A stretch of DNA of 64,000 nt. It comes from Planctomycetota bacterium. Lineage in GTDB: Bacteria; Planctomycetota; OFTM77. Below, piece by piece: positions 50,702 to 59,500 of this stretch. The translations under genes and the position numbers were made by a program. The notes beneath the pieces are model-generated. The model was not told the DNA's origin. It ran no database searches and saw only the letters and a program-made list of their open reading frames with translations. Numbering within the stretch: the stretch's first letter is position 1; each line of letters opens with the position of its first letter. Where the stretch lies: positions 186,001 through 250,000 of the forward strand of contig JAJDCO010000098.1 in NCBI GenBank assembly GCA_029260795.1. Direction: 5' to 3'.

Positions 50702-52051
50702 TCAGCGCGTGCCGCGAACTCGGCGTCCCTCGATGAATACCTCGATCGGCACGGACCGAGTCGAAAGGGGATGGTCGGAGAACAGCACGATGTCGGCGTC
50801 CTTGCCCACTTCGAGAGAGCCGACACGGTCCGCGATTCCGAGCAGACGCGCCGGCTCGATCGTGAGCAGTGCGAGGGCTTGCTCGAACGAAAGGCCTGCG
50901 GTCGTCAGGGCGGCGGCATCCAGCCAGAGGAAGCGGAGAGACGCCGAGCGATAGGGGCTGTCCTCGTCGGCCACGAGAGAGACGGGGACCCCGGCTTCGA
51001 CGAAGCGCGCGATTCCGGCTGGAGTCCGGGAAAGCTCCTCGCTCTCTCTTCCACCCGGATGGAGCGGACCCGCGATGACGGCGACGTTGTGCTTGCGAAG
51101 CAGCGGCAAGAGCTCGATGCCATCGGAGGCGCCGTGGATCGCGAGACGCAAGCGGTAGCGCTCCGTGAGTCGCAAGGCCGTGAGAATATCCTGTCGACGC
51201 TCGCAGCGAACGATCAGCGGGATCCGTTGCCGCAGCAATGGCAGGATCGCGGCCACCCGCGGGTCGCTCTTTGAGAGCGGGCGATCGGCGAGGAGCTCGG
51301 CGAAGCCTTCGCGACGGAGTGTTTGGCTCAAGTCGAGGTTCTTCGATCCCCTCGTATGTTCGATCTCCAGTCGTCGTGCTTCGTCGAAGAGATCACGAAC
51401 GGCAGCGATCGGGTCCTTGTGTTGGGGCGAGGACGCGAACGGAAGATGGCTCCAAGCACCCTGCAACGAGAGGATCATGCAGGAGCGACGCTTGATGACC
51501 ATGTTGTCGATGAGCGTGCCGTCGGTCTTGATGATCGTTCCCCGTCCACCGACGAGCGCGGCGTCCCCGGGTGTGACGTTGACCGTCGTGATGCCTTCGT
51601 CACGGACCAAAGCGATGTCGGGGTGAAACGGGTCGATTGCGGCGAAGGTCTCGATCTCAGGATGCAGGGGCCCAGTGTCTTCGTCGACGTCATTCCCGCG
51701 TGCACCCTGGAGTCCGAGCGTCGAGCGAGCGATGACCAGCCCGGGGAGCACCCACTGACCGCGGGCGTCGATGGTGCGGGCGTCCGACGGAATGGTCACG
51801 GTGTCGGCGGTGCCGATGGCTGCAATGCGTCCGTTCTCGATCAAGACCACACCGTTCGAGATCGTGTCGCTCGTGACCGGGACGACGGTCCCACCGACGA
51901 TGGCGATTGGGCGTGGGTCCTCGGTCCCCTCGAGCGCCGTGGCCGACGATGCCAGGATCGTCAGGATGACGACGGCCACGGCCACGGCCCATCGAGCCTG
52001 TCGACCGGTACCTTCGAACTGCAGAGAAAGCGCTGCGCGGGGGAAGGTCAT
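50702..52051 (-). CDS. Amidohydrolase-family protein lacking metal ligands (probable pseudoenzyme)
   Basis: A signal peptide (WAVAVAVVILTILASSATALEG) leads to an amidohydrolase-type beta-barrel with GTVVPVTSDTISNGVVLIENGRIAAIG and the C-terminal VGSLEVGKDADIVLF. The metal-binding LPGLxDxHxH is replaced by LPGLVIARSTLGL, and the other ligand regions of its neighbour are changed too (HVHTSR to RCERRQ, LAHAEW to LAIHGA, QTDHP to VADED). It therefore probably cannot bind metal. ATG at 52051 shares one base with the stop of the upstream gene, with AGGAG upstream; a GTG at 52054 is also possible. The pair likely forms one operon. Confidence 0.8.
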   Translation of the reverse strand: MTFPRAALSLQFEGTGRQARWAVAVAVVILTILASSATALEGTEDPRPIAIVGGTVVPVTSDTISNGVVLIENGRIAAIGTADTVTIPSDARTIDARGQWVLPGLVIARSTLGLQGARGNDVDEDTGPLHPEIETFAAIDPFHPDIALVRDEGITTVNVTPGDAALVGGRGTIIKTDGTLIDNMVIKRRSCMILSLQGAWSHLPFASSPQHKDPIAAVRDLFDEARRLEIEHTRGSKNLDLSQTLRREGFAELLADRPLSKSDPRVAAILPLLRQRIPLIVRCERRQDILTALRLTERYRLRLAIHGASDGIELLPLLRKHNVAVIAGPLHPGGRESEELSRTPAGIARFVEAGVPVSLVADEDSPYRSASLRFLWLDAAALTTAGLSFEQALALLTIEPARLLGIADRVGSLEVGKDADIVLFSDHPLSTRSVPIEVFIEGRRVRGTR

Positions 52052-53319
52052 CACCGGGTCTCCTGCTCGCCGTCATACACGAGGGTTCCTTCGACGACGG
52101 TCGCGAGCACGCGACTCGTCATCTCGAGGGGCGGGCCGTCCATGAGCACCAGATCGGCGTCCTTGCCGATCTCGAGCGTTCCGATCCGATCGAGCGAGTC
52201 GATGGACTCGGCGGCCACCCGCGTGATACCGGCCAAGGCGAGCTCGGGATCCATCCCATACCGGACGGCCAAGGCGGCGTTGTATCTCAGGTGCTGTTGC
52301 TTGCAGACGGGATGGTCGGTTTGGAAGGCGACCCTCACACCAGCGCGGGTCAGTGCATCGGCGATGTTGACCAGCTCACCGGTGCGCGGATCGGGGCGGA
52401 ACAACCGCGGACCGACCACACAGATCACGTCTCGTTTGGCGATCTCCTCGGCCACGAGGAATCCCCATTCGGCGTGAGCGAGCACAATGCGGAAGCCGAA
52501 CTCGTCCGCGAGGCGCATGGCTTCGATGATCTCATCGGCGCGAGAGGTGTGCACGTGGGCCGGGATGTCACCCGAGAGGAGCCTCTCCAAGACGGAAAGC
52601 CCGGGGTCGAACAAGACTTCTTCGTCGCCTTCGGAAGCCGGTCCGGCCAAGCGGCGGAGCTGACGCTTCCAACGATAGTCTTGAGCCTCTCGAAGCTTCT
52701 CGCGCACCATCGAATACATCTTCATTCGGGTTCGGGGCGATACGCGACGACCGCCATACACGAGGAGCGGATTCCACTCCAAGGCCATCTTCAGGTCGAG
52801 CGGTGACCGTGCCACGAGCTCGCTCGCCGGGCGACCGGGCCGCAACTTCAGGAGGGCGCTTTGACCCGCGATGACCTTGGCGCTTCCGGGGCGGATCGCC
52901 ACCGCCGTCACTCCGCCCTTCACCGCCTCGGCGATTTCGGGATCGGTCTCGTCGAAGACCTCGGCGACTCGGAACTCCGGTGCCATCGGCCCGTTGTTCT
53001 CGCCGGCCATCTCGCCGTACCCCGAGAGCAGGTAGCGAAACAACCCGATGTGAGAGTGTGGGTCGATGAAGCCCGGAGTGATGACCTCAGCCTCGCGGAC
53101 GGACGTGCCGGCCGGAATCGGAATGAGATCCGCCGGCCCGACGGCGGTGATGATTCCGTTGCGTACGAGGAGGACGCCGTTCTCGATCGGCTCGCCGACG
53201 CCGGTGTACAGCCGCTTGGCCCGGAAGGCGATCGGGAGATCTTGGCTGAGAGTCAGCCCAGCACAGGAGAACAGGAGCGCGGCCAGGTAGACGGCCAAGC
53301 AAGTTTTTAGCAGGTTCAA
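52051..53319 (-). CDS. Secreted amidohydrolase (imidazolonepropionase/prolidase-like)
   Basis: The TTG start is preceded by GGGAGG at six bases and begins a signal peptide (NLLKTCLAVYLAALLFSCAG). The amidohydrolase fold is intact: GFIDPHSHIG gives the HxH metal pair, PAHVHTSRADEI and VLAHAEWG supply further ligands, and FQTDHPVCK gives the Asp. The C-terminus, GTLEIGKDADLVLMDGPPL, closes the beta-sandwich. Secreted family members of this type often cleave peptides or cyclic amides; the substrate is unknown. An ATG far upstream would add 77 implausible residues. The following gene is a degenerate paralogue, overlapping by one base. Confidence 0.85.
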   Translation of the reverse strand: MNLLKTCLAVYLAALLFSCAGLTLSQDLPIAFRAKRLYTGVGEPIENGVLLVRNGIITAVGPADLIPIPAGTSVREAEVITPGFIDPHSHIGLFRYLLSGYGEMAGENNGPMAPEFRVAEVFDETDPEIAEAVKGGVTAVAIRPGSAKVIAGQSALLKLRPGRPASELVARSPLDLKMALEWNPLLVYGGRRVSPRTRMKMYSMVREKLREAQDYRWKRQLRRLAGPASEGDEEVLFDPGLSVLERLLSGDIPAHVHTSRADEIIEAMRLADEFGFRIVLAHAEWGFLVAEEIAKRDVICVVGPRLFRPDPRTGELVNIADALTRAGVRVAFQTDHPVCKQQHLRYNAALAVRYGMDPELALAGITRVAAESIDSLDRIGTLEIGKDADLVLMDGPPLEMTSRVLATVVEGTLVYDGEQETR

Positions 53320-53934
53320 GGTCGTCCTCCCGGCGGCCACGAGCACTTGGCGCGGTCGTGGAACTGCGCAACGAAATGCTCGCGACGAAATGTCGCGCGA
53401 ACTCGACGGCATCGGCCTCATGCGTGATCCCGGTTCCTGTTGAGGTTCGGCGATGCGAGACCCGCCCTCCGGGCCTTCGCGCGGCAGCTCCACTCGCCAC
53501 AGCGAGGAGCTCGAGAGCACACAGGCACACACCACGTGCCGGCGAGCCAAGCCCGTTGAGGAAGGAGCGTTAGGGCGGGAAGCGAGGGAGCCGAGGGCGA
53601 GGTGGCCTGCAGACGAGGCAGTCCCCAGGTTGAGCGCAGTCGAGAATGGTCCGATTTTCTCTCAAGCCTCAACCCGGTTGTTTCCGAGATGAGAGCGTCG
53701 GCCCGTGAGGGAACCGATCGTTGACACGTCCGCTCGAAGCGACCCTTGGCGAGAGAACCCACCGTGAAGGGGGAGAGCCGAGATCGTGCGAACGAGTCAG
53801 CAATCCCCTCGGCCCGGCGGAAAGCGACTTCCGAGGAGCACCCGTGTGTCGCGGGAAGTCAGCAGCCGGTCCCGTTGACGAAAGTTCTCCGACGAGTCGT
53901 GGTGATGTCGTAGGATCCAAAAGGAGAGACGAGC
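53320..53934. other. Long intergenic region before the prion-like gene
   Basis: About 600 bases with no supported gene between divergent transcription units. A 6-bp hairpin (CGCGAC/GTCGCG) lies at 53381-53397. The right part may be the leader of the prion-like gene, ending in AAGGAGAG about eight bases before its ATG. Confidence 0.45.
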
Positions 53935-55458
53935 ATGAGTGGTACGGGCATCAACCCCGGGCAAAAAGTCATCGCCCTGAACGTGGGTTCCAGTGCGCCG
54001 AATGGCTTCACGAATGATGGGTGGAGCTACAACCAGACCTGGAACAGCAACTGGTCCAACAACCCCTTCTTCCAGCAGAACGGCGGTTCCTTCGCGTACG
54101 GGCCTTTCCCGTACGGTCCGAACACGTCGAACAACACCGGTACTGACCAGTACGGCACGAGCAACAGTGGCTCGACGGCCTCGAGTACCGGCGCCAACTA
54201 CGTCGGCAGCCAGGGCAACACTGGCTCCAGCAGCAGCACGAGCTACGGCAACGATGGCTCGAGCTGGAACAACAACCCGTCGAGCACGACCGGTTACAAC
54301 AACCCGTCGAATACGACTGGTTTCAACAACCCGTACCCGAATAGTGGTTACGGCCCGAACTTTGGCAACACGTACGGCGGTGGCTACAACAACACGCCGT
54401 ATTCGGCAGCTCCGGGTGGCTGGAACAACTCGTACAACGGGATCCCGGCCAACTGGAACAACACGCCCGGTTGGAATGGCTATACCGGCACGCCCTACGG
54501 CGGCAGCAACTTTACGGGTAACTCGCGCCACAACAACGTGACGCCGCTCGCGATCCTTACGAGCATCGGTATCAATCCGGATGCGCCGATCAACACGCAG
54601 CAGTTCTTTACGACGCTGTTCAACCAGTTCGGCATCAACACCGCGGGCACCTTCACCGCTGGCTTCTTCAGCGATTACCTGAACATCGCTTCGCACGAGA
54701 ATATCGCTCCCAAGGCGATTCTCGGCCTGGTGGGTGTCAACCCGTTCGTCGCGATCAATCCCTCGAACTTCTTCGAGCGGATCCTGTCGCACTTCGGGAA
54801 CCCGCAGGTCATCTTCAACCCAGTGACCTTCACGAGCCAGTACACCAACCTGATCGGCTCGTGGACGAACACGAACAACGGGTTCACCAACAACTACGCG
54901 AACACGAACGCCTACTATCCGCAGTTCAGCAACTCGGGTTACTACCCGACGAGCGCGACGAACAACGCCTACTCGACCAACAATGCCGAGAGCACTCTCG
55001 GCATCAATGAGGTCATCGTAGGTGAAGTCGTCGAGGCGACGGAGAATGGCTTCTGGGTTCAGGGCAAGACTTTCTACGCCGTCAACTTCGACGGCTCCCT
55101 GAAGTACGTCGCTCAGTCGCAATACACGACTGTGCGGTTCGTGGCCAGCCAGGGTTGGGAGTTCCTCACGACGAACTCTTTCCCGGAGTTCACGAACGAG
55201 TTCTACACCCAGATTCTCAGCAGCAATAGCTTCCAGCCGAACGAGATCGGCGTGAACCTGCTGGGTTCGATCCCCGAGCTCATCCAGACCGCCTACAACC
55301 TCACCAACACGATCAACAGCGCCCTCGCCTCCAGCGATCTTCAGAGCCGCAAGTCGATCGAGGCCCTTTCGGCCAAGGTCAGCGACTTCATGAAAAACGC
55401 CAACGAGGAGCTTCGCAAGGTGAGCAACAGCCCACGAGTTCCGGTTCACTCGGCCTGA
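53935..55458 (+). CDS. Prion-like Asn/Gly/Ser/Thr/Tyr-rich protein with duplicated module, 507 aa
   Basis: Residues 20-200 are a low-complexity region of Asn, Gly, Ser, Thr, Tyr, Trp and Pro with almost no Lys, Arg, Asp or Glu (patterns like YNNPSNTTGFNNP), the composition of prion-like or phase-separating segments. Residues 204-252 and 259-306 are an internal duplication: P-x-A-I-L then G-[IV]-N-P, x3, I-N, F-F, and [QH]-F-G. A second polar linker (309-352), a beta-rich domain (354-420, EVIVGEVVEATENGFWVQG) and a helical end (440-497) follow. No signal peptide or membrane helix is visible, so it should be cytosolic unless exported otherwise. AAGGAGAG gives a strong start. I recognise no family. 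Confidence 0.8.
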   Translation: MSGTGINPGQKVIALNVGSSAPNGFTNDGWSYNQTWNSNWSNNPFFQQNGGSFAYGPFPYGPNTSNNTGTDQYGTSNSGSTASSTGANYVGSQGNTGSSSSTSYGNDGSSWNNNPSSTTGYNNPSNTTGFNNPYPNSGYGPNFGNTYGGGYNNTPYSAAPGGWNNSYNGIPANWNNTPGWNGYTGTPYGGSNFTGNSRHNNVTPLAILTSIGINPDAPINTQQFFTTLFNQFGINTAGTFTAGFFSDYLNIASHENIAPKAILGLVGVNPFVAINPSNFFERILSHFGNPQVIFNPVTFTSQYTNLIGSWTNTNNGFTNNYANTNAYYPQFSNSGYYPTSATNNAYSTNNAESTLGINEVIVGEVVEATENGFWVQGKTFYAVNFDGSLKYVAQSQYTTVRFVASQGWEFLTTNSFPEFTNEFYTQILSSNSFQPNEIGVNLLGSIPELIQTAYNLTNTINSALASSDLQSRKSIEALSAKVSDFMKNANEELRKVSNSPRVPVHSA

Positions 55459-55490
55459 GTTATCCGTCTCGCGAGCGCTCGAGAGTCAAG

Positions 55491-55521
55491 GCGGAGTCGA
55501 CTCCTGAAGTCGACTCCGCTT
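55491..55521 (+). terminator. Terminator-like hairpin after the prion-like gene
   Basis: A perfect 12-bp stem (GCGGAGTCGACT/AGTCGACTCCGC) with a CCTGA loop lies 33 bases after the stop codon and is followed by TTCTCCCCTT, a poor T-run. Confidence 0.65.
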
Positions 55522-55550
55522 CTCCCCTTGGTTGCGGGATCGAAGATCGG

Positions 55551-56220
55551 CTAGCCGGCTGAGAGCGCCAGAATCTCGAGAATGAGCTCCACCGTTTGGA
55601 CGAGGTCCTCGACGCGTACCCGCTCGCGAACGGTGTGGCAGTCGATCATTCCGGTCCCGAGCACCAATGCGGGAGCGCTCCGGCTGCGATTTGATCCAGC
55701 ATCGCCGCCGTCTCGGCGTCGATCCGCCCGAGAGGAGCCCCGACGAGAGCTTCTGCCGTAATTCGAAGCGCGTCGAGGGACTCGAATCGATCGCCGCCGG
55801 CCTCGGTCGGTGGGGCAACCATTTCGAAGCACAGAGAGTCGCATGCGGGCGCGCGATGGATCAGTCGTTGAATGGCTCCGCCGCCGAGGACGAGCCCCTG
55901 CTGCGAGCACAGAGACGTCGCATCGAGGTTCTGGACTCCGAGGAGCCCGACCTCTTCGCAGACGGTCAGCACGATCTCCACGGGCGCGGGTCACGTCGAT
56001 CTCCCGGGTGGAGCAGGTCCGCGACCTCGAGTAGAATCGTCAGGCCGGCCTTGTCCTCCGCACCCAGTGCGGTCTTGCCATCACTCAGAATCCACCCGTC
56101 TTCGAAGACCGGAAGTACCTTCGTCGCGAGCGGTACCGTATCGAGATGAGCACTCAAGAGCATCGGCGACGCGGCGTGTGCGGTCCCTGGGTGGAATGCC
56201 AGCAGGTAACCGGACTCGCC
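55551..56220 (-). pseudogene. Decayed M20 (peptidase T-like) aminopeptidase
   Basis: Pieces of one protein lie in three frames on the minus strand. Around 56220-55985: GESGYLLAFHPGTAHAASPM, LLSAHLDTVP (zinc His and Asp), DGKTALGAEDKAGLTILLE. After a one-base shift near 55980: VEIVLTVCEEVGLLG (catalytic Glu pair) to LGRIDAETAAMLDQIAAG. After another break near 55685: APALVLGTGMIDCHTVRERV to the end at 55551. The dimerisation domain that should lie between the last two pieces, about 150 residues in M20 peptidases, is missing. The N-terminus is also cut, with a stop just upstream. This is a remnant of an M20 zinc peptidase. Confidence 0.82.
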
Positions 56221-56637
56221 ATCCGCGCCTTCGATCGACCGGGACGGGTGTCGGAGAAGTCGGTGTCATCGACGGGTTTCCACCCGGTATGGCGAGCTCG
56301 CCCGGAAGCGAGCACCGGAGCCACACGCTCCTCTCTGTCGGCGCGAGGCCACGACCGAGTTGAACCGGGTTGGTTACTCGGATCGGACGTTCGAGCTCCT
56401 GGTCGGTTTCGACATCCGGTCCCGCCAAATGGGCAGGGTTGGGGCGAGTCGACGAAGGGGTTTGCCTCGAGCCCGGTTTTCTCAAGATGTTTATGGCCAT
56501 TAGCTTGCGGGCCTGCTCCGCGTTGACTTCGGCGGTTGGATTGAGAATTGCTCACTGGCGCGCCCGGTTCCGGCCGAAGACGATTCGACGGCTGGCGATC
56601 GTGACGGCTGATCCCGAGGCAAGAGACCTCCTGCACC
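56221..56637. other. Intergenic region before the receiver gene
   Basis: No gene is supported in these 417 bases. Two short hairpins are visible (CGGGT/ACCCG near 56273 and CCGAGT/ACTCGG near 56357). Part may be decayed sequence of the M20 remnant. Confidence 0.4.
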
Positions 56638-57033
56638 ATGGAATCGCTCTCTCATCCCTTTCAAATCCTCATCGTAGACGACGAGGTCGAGCTCGCCCGC
56701 GCGGCCAAAGAGTTCCTCTTTTCGCGCGGCTACGAGGTCAAGGTGGCTCTGAAGGGCTCGAACGCCCTGCGTCTGCTCAAGGTCCACAGCTTCGACCTGC
56801 TGTTGCTCGACATCAACATCCCGGATGTCTCCGGGCTGCACATCATCCGGGCGGTCAAGCAGATGGAACGCGACGCACACAAGGTGATCGTGGTGAGTGG
56901 GAACACCTCGGAGGGGATCATCGATCGTTGCCAACGCGAAGGGGTGTTCAACTACCTCTTCAAGCCGGTCGATCCACTCCAGATGTTGGAGGAGGTGCGT
57001 CGAGCGCTGGGGAGCGGCGGCGCGGCTTCCTGA
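56638..57033 (+). CDS. Single-domain response regulator (CheY-like)
   Basis: The protein is a receiver domain only, 131 aa. The acidic pocket is VDDE (14-16), the phosphorylated Asp58 is in LLLLDINIPDVSG and Lys109 is in YLFKPVD. Thr/Ser for the switch is at VVSGNTSEG. Such proteins relay phosphoryl groups or bind partners without their own output domain. No histidine kinase is adjacent. The downstream sigma factor and Ser/Thr kinase operon is on the opposite strand and convergent. Confidence 0.9.
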   Translation: MESLSHPFQILIVDDEVELARAAKEFLFSRGYEVKVALKGSNALRLLKVHSFDLLLLDINIPDVSGLHIIRAVKQMERDAHKVIVVSGNTSEGIIDRCQREGVFNYLFKPVDPLQMLEEVRRALGSGGAAS

Positions 57034-57059
57034 CGGTTCGGGCCGTCGAGCGCAGCGGC

Positions 57060-57173
57060 TCAGCCTCGGTCCGGATCTCTTCGGAGCGAGCGACCGAGGA
57101 TGCCGAGCACGATCCCGATGCCGATCAGTGCGAGACCGAAGAGCATCTCGTTGCGGACGAAAACCTCGAACAT
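57060..57173 (-). CDS. Small membrane protein, 37 aa, last gene of the sigma factor-kinase operon
   Basis: In the 29 bases after the kinase stop codon lies GGGGAGG, seven bases before an ATG at 57173. It opens a 37-codon frame with one membrane helix (MLFGLALIGIGIVLGILG) and a basic tail (RSLRRDPDRG), stopping at 57060-57062. The strong ribosome site, position and hydrophobic single-helix product support a real small gene. It may regulate or localise the kinase, but this is only an inference from its place. Confidence 0.6.
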   Translation of the reverse strand: MFEVFVRNEMLFGLALIGIGIVLGILGRSLRRDPDRG

Positions 57174-57202
57174 CGAGTGGCCTCCCCTCGCTGGCTCCGA
57201 GC

Positions 57203-59500
57203 TCATCGATCGAGGCCGGAGCTCGTGTTCCGGAATGGATAGGTGCGAACGCCCAGTCCGCTCCCGTGCTGGAGGAAGATACGCAGTGTTCCGGAGTCCG
57301 CAGTTGAGCGACCGGAAGCATCTGTGCGTTCGACCTCGAAGCAGAGGATAGCGGCGCCGGCCTTCCGAGTCGATCCCCCGGTGGTCTCGGCGATCTCTCG
57401 CAGGTCCTCGACGCAGGCGACGAAGGCTTCTTCGCTCTGACCGATGGCGTTCTCGAGTGCCGTGATCCCCGACGCGAGCTGAGCCCGTCGCTCGGGATCG
57501 AGGTCGCGATCGACGCGGACGTCACGTCGGACCAGCGCGAGGTAGAGATCGTCGGCAATTCCACGAGTCAGGGCGTCGTCTTCCGAGGCATACGTGAACA
57601 GAAGGGCGGAGGACAGTGGTTGGCCGCCGGCCTCGACGTAGCGAGAGACTTGAGCGACGAGATCCTCGGTGACCTGATAGGCGAGCTGCTCCCGATCGAG
57701 GCGTTCGTCGATCGGGTCGAGCCCGGAAAAGAAGGGCCAGATCGTCGGTCGCTCCGATCCAATCAGCTCGACACCGGAAGCCACTTTGCCGGGGACGTGG
57801 TGCTCACCCGAGATGGCGACCAAACCGCCCGTCTCGTCGGGCTGAACATGAAAGACCCGCCCGGTCGAGGGACGAGGTGCTTCCTCGGCGCCAACGCGAG
57901 CGATCGGATGGGTGGCGGACTCGATGAAAAAGCGCTGCTCCGTCAGGCGATCGATTGCGAAGACACCGGCTCCGGTGATCCCCACGACGCCGGCGACACG
58001 GAGCAGGCGACGCAAGCGGCCCTCTCCTAGCTTCTTCGTCTTGGCAGGAGAGAGAACATCAGGACCGTTGCGGACGTAGGCCTCGGCCGAATGCGGAGGA
58101 GGCGGCGGCGCCTCCGCGCGCCGGCCGGGTGCCCGGAGTGCCGTGGGGAGCGGTCGCGGAATGCGCTCGGCCGGACCCGTGTCGAACCGAGGTCCATCAT
58201 CACCGAAAGAGGAAAGGGACGAGACCTTGATCTCGGTGAAGCTCATGCGGGTTGACAGGTCGAGGAGATCGTCGACGTCGCGGAGCATCTGATTGGCCGA
58301 GCGGTAGCGTTTCTCGAAGTCGGTCATCGCCCGGTTGCACACCCATTGAATGCAGAAGGGAGTGGAGCGATTGGTGCGCGACAGCGATCCCGACGCGGGG
58401 AAGGCACCCTCGAGCATGAAGAAGAGCACGGCGCCGATCGAGTAGATGTCGAACTTGGCGCAGTCGACGTCGCGGATCGAGACTCCCTTGGCCGCCAGGC
58501 GCACGATCTCGGGATCCCGAAAGTACTCGGTCCCATGGGTCGTCAGCTGGAGAGTCGACGAGAGCGGGGTCAGTAGCCCGATGTCGATGAGCTGCAGCCG
58601 CTCGTTCGAGACGATGAGGTTGTCCGGCTTGATGTCCTTGTGGAACACCCCTCGATGATGGTAGGCGACGATCACCTCGAGGAGCTCTCGGATCCAGACG
58701 AGATGACGCTGATAGATTTCCTCGGTCGGCGTCCAGTCGTCGGGCCGCGGCCGAAACGTGCGATAGACCTCTTGCGTCAGAGTCGGACCGTCGTAGAAGG
58801 GCATGACGTAGTAGAAGGCCGTCTTGGACATGCGGGAGTCGAGGATGAGCCCGAGCTTCGTGGCGAGCTGGACGCTGCCGGACTCGCGGACGATGTTCTC
58901 GAGGTGGCTACCCTGGGTGAGATCGAAGTACTTCAGCACTTGATCCTCACCGGTGGCCTTTCCCCTCTCGACGCGCTTGACGACGAACAGCTGTGCCGTC
59001 GAGCCGCCGGGCGCGAGCCGACGCTGGATCTCGTAGTACTTCTCGAAGTCGTACCGATAGAGGGGCGTCGCATCAGTTGATGGCTCGCTTCCCATGGTCG
59101 GGCGAGCGCGATGGATCTTCGACTCCAAGTGAAAGAAGGCTCGACCGAGGCCCATGATGCGGAAGAAGCGCGAGAGCACGGTCCGTCCCAGATGCTTCAG
59201 TCCGCGTAGATCGGCGCGCACCTCGTGGTAGAAGTGCTTCGATTGCTGGTATGAGAAGTGGACCTTGTCGCGTGACCCGAGGCCCAAGCCCCACAAGACG
59301 CGATGAACGACGTTCATCGAGACCAGCACCGAAAGCCAGGCCAATGAGAGGACGGCTTCGAGGATCTGCGGTCCGGCGCGCAGAATCTCCTTGATGGAGA
59401 AGAGAACCGTCAAGACGGGCGCCAGCGGCCAGGTCAGGCAGAAGAAGACGAACTGCACGACGCGTAACACGATCTCAACTCCGCCCCGTCGGTGGGTCAA
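57203..59500 (-). CDS. Membrane Ser/Thr protein kinase (Hanks type)
   Basis: Two N-terminal hydrophobic helices (about residues 9-35 and 45-68) precede the kinase domain (about 150-400). Catalytic residues: K190 (VLKYFDL), HKDIKPDN at 287-294 with D289, and DIG at 306-308 where DFG is usual, then HGTEYFRDPE. After a Pro-rich linker a further membrane helix (RVAGVVGITGAGVFAIDRL, about 500) leads to a C-terminal domain of about 245 residues, likely outside the cytosol. Its TTG start overlaps the sigma factor stop in TTGA; GTG at 59470 with CGGAG upstream is an alternative. Coupling to a sigma factor suggests it controls transcription. Confidence 0.88.
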   Translation of the reverse strand: MTHRRGGVEIVLRVVQFVFFCLTWPLAPVLTVLFSIKEILRAGPQILEAVLSLAWLSVLVSMNVVHRVLWGLGLGSRDKVHFSYQQSKHFYHEVRADLRGLKHLGRTVLSRFFRIMGLGRAFFHLESKIHRARPTMGSEPSTDATPLYRYDFEKYYEIQRRLAPGGSTAQLFVVKRVERGKATGEDQVLKYFDLTQGSHLENIVRESGSVQLATKLGLILDSRMSKTAFYYVMPFYDGPTLTQEVYRTFRPRPDDWTPTEEIYQRHLVWIRELLEVIVAYHHRGVFHKDIKPDNLIVSNERLQLIDIGLLTPLSSTLQLTTHGTEYFRDPEIVRLAAKGVSIRDVDCAKFDIYSIGAVLFFMLEGAFPASGSLSRTNRSTPFCIQWVCNRAMTDFEKRYRSANQMLRDVDDLLDLSTRMSFTEIKVSSLSSFGDDGPRFDTGPAERIPRPLPTALRAPGRRAEAPPPPPHSAEAYVRNGPDVLSPAKTKKLGEGRLRRLLRVAGVVGITGAGVFAIDRLTEQRFFIESATHPIARVGAEEAPRPSTGRVFHVQPDETGGLVAISGEHHVPGKVASGVELIGSERPTIWPFFSGLDPIDERLDREQLAYQVTEDLVAQVSRYVEAGGQPLSSALLFTYASEDDALTRGIADDLYLALVRRDVRVDRDLDPERRAQLASGITALENAIGQSEEAFVACVEDLREIAETTGGSTRKAGAAILCFEVERTDASGRSTADSGTLRIFLQHGSGLGVRTYPFRNTSSGLDR

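Noticed and set aside
53418..53762. 114-codon minus-strand frame in the intergenic region before the prion-like gene
   Set aside because: It has random composition, no ribosome site, and overlaps the upstream part of the amidohydrolase leader.
53797..55449. 550-codon open frame on the minus strand opposite the prion-like gene
   Set aside because: It is the antisense of a gene with strong codon bias, has Arg/Val/Glu-rich nonsense composition and no ribosome site; the plus frame has the SD and a duplicated module.
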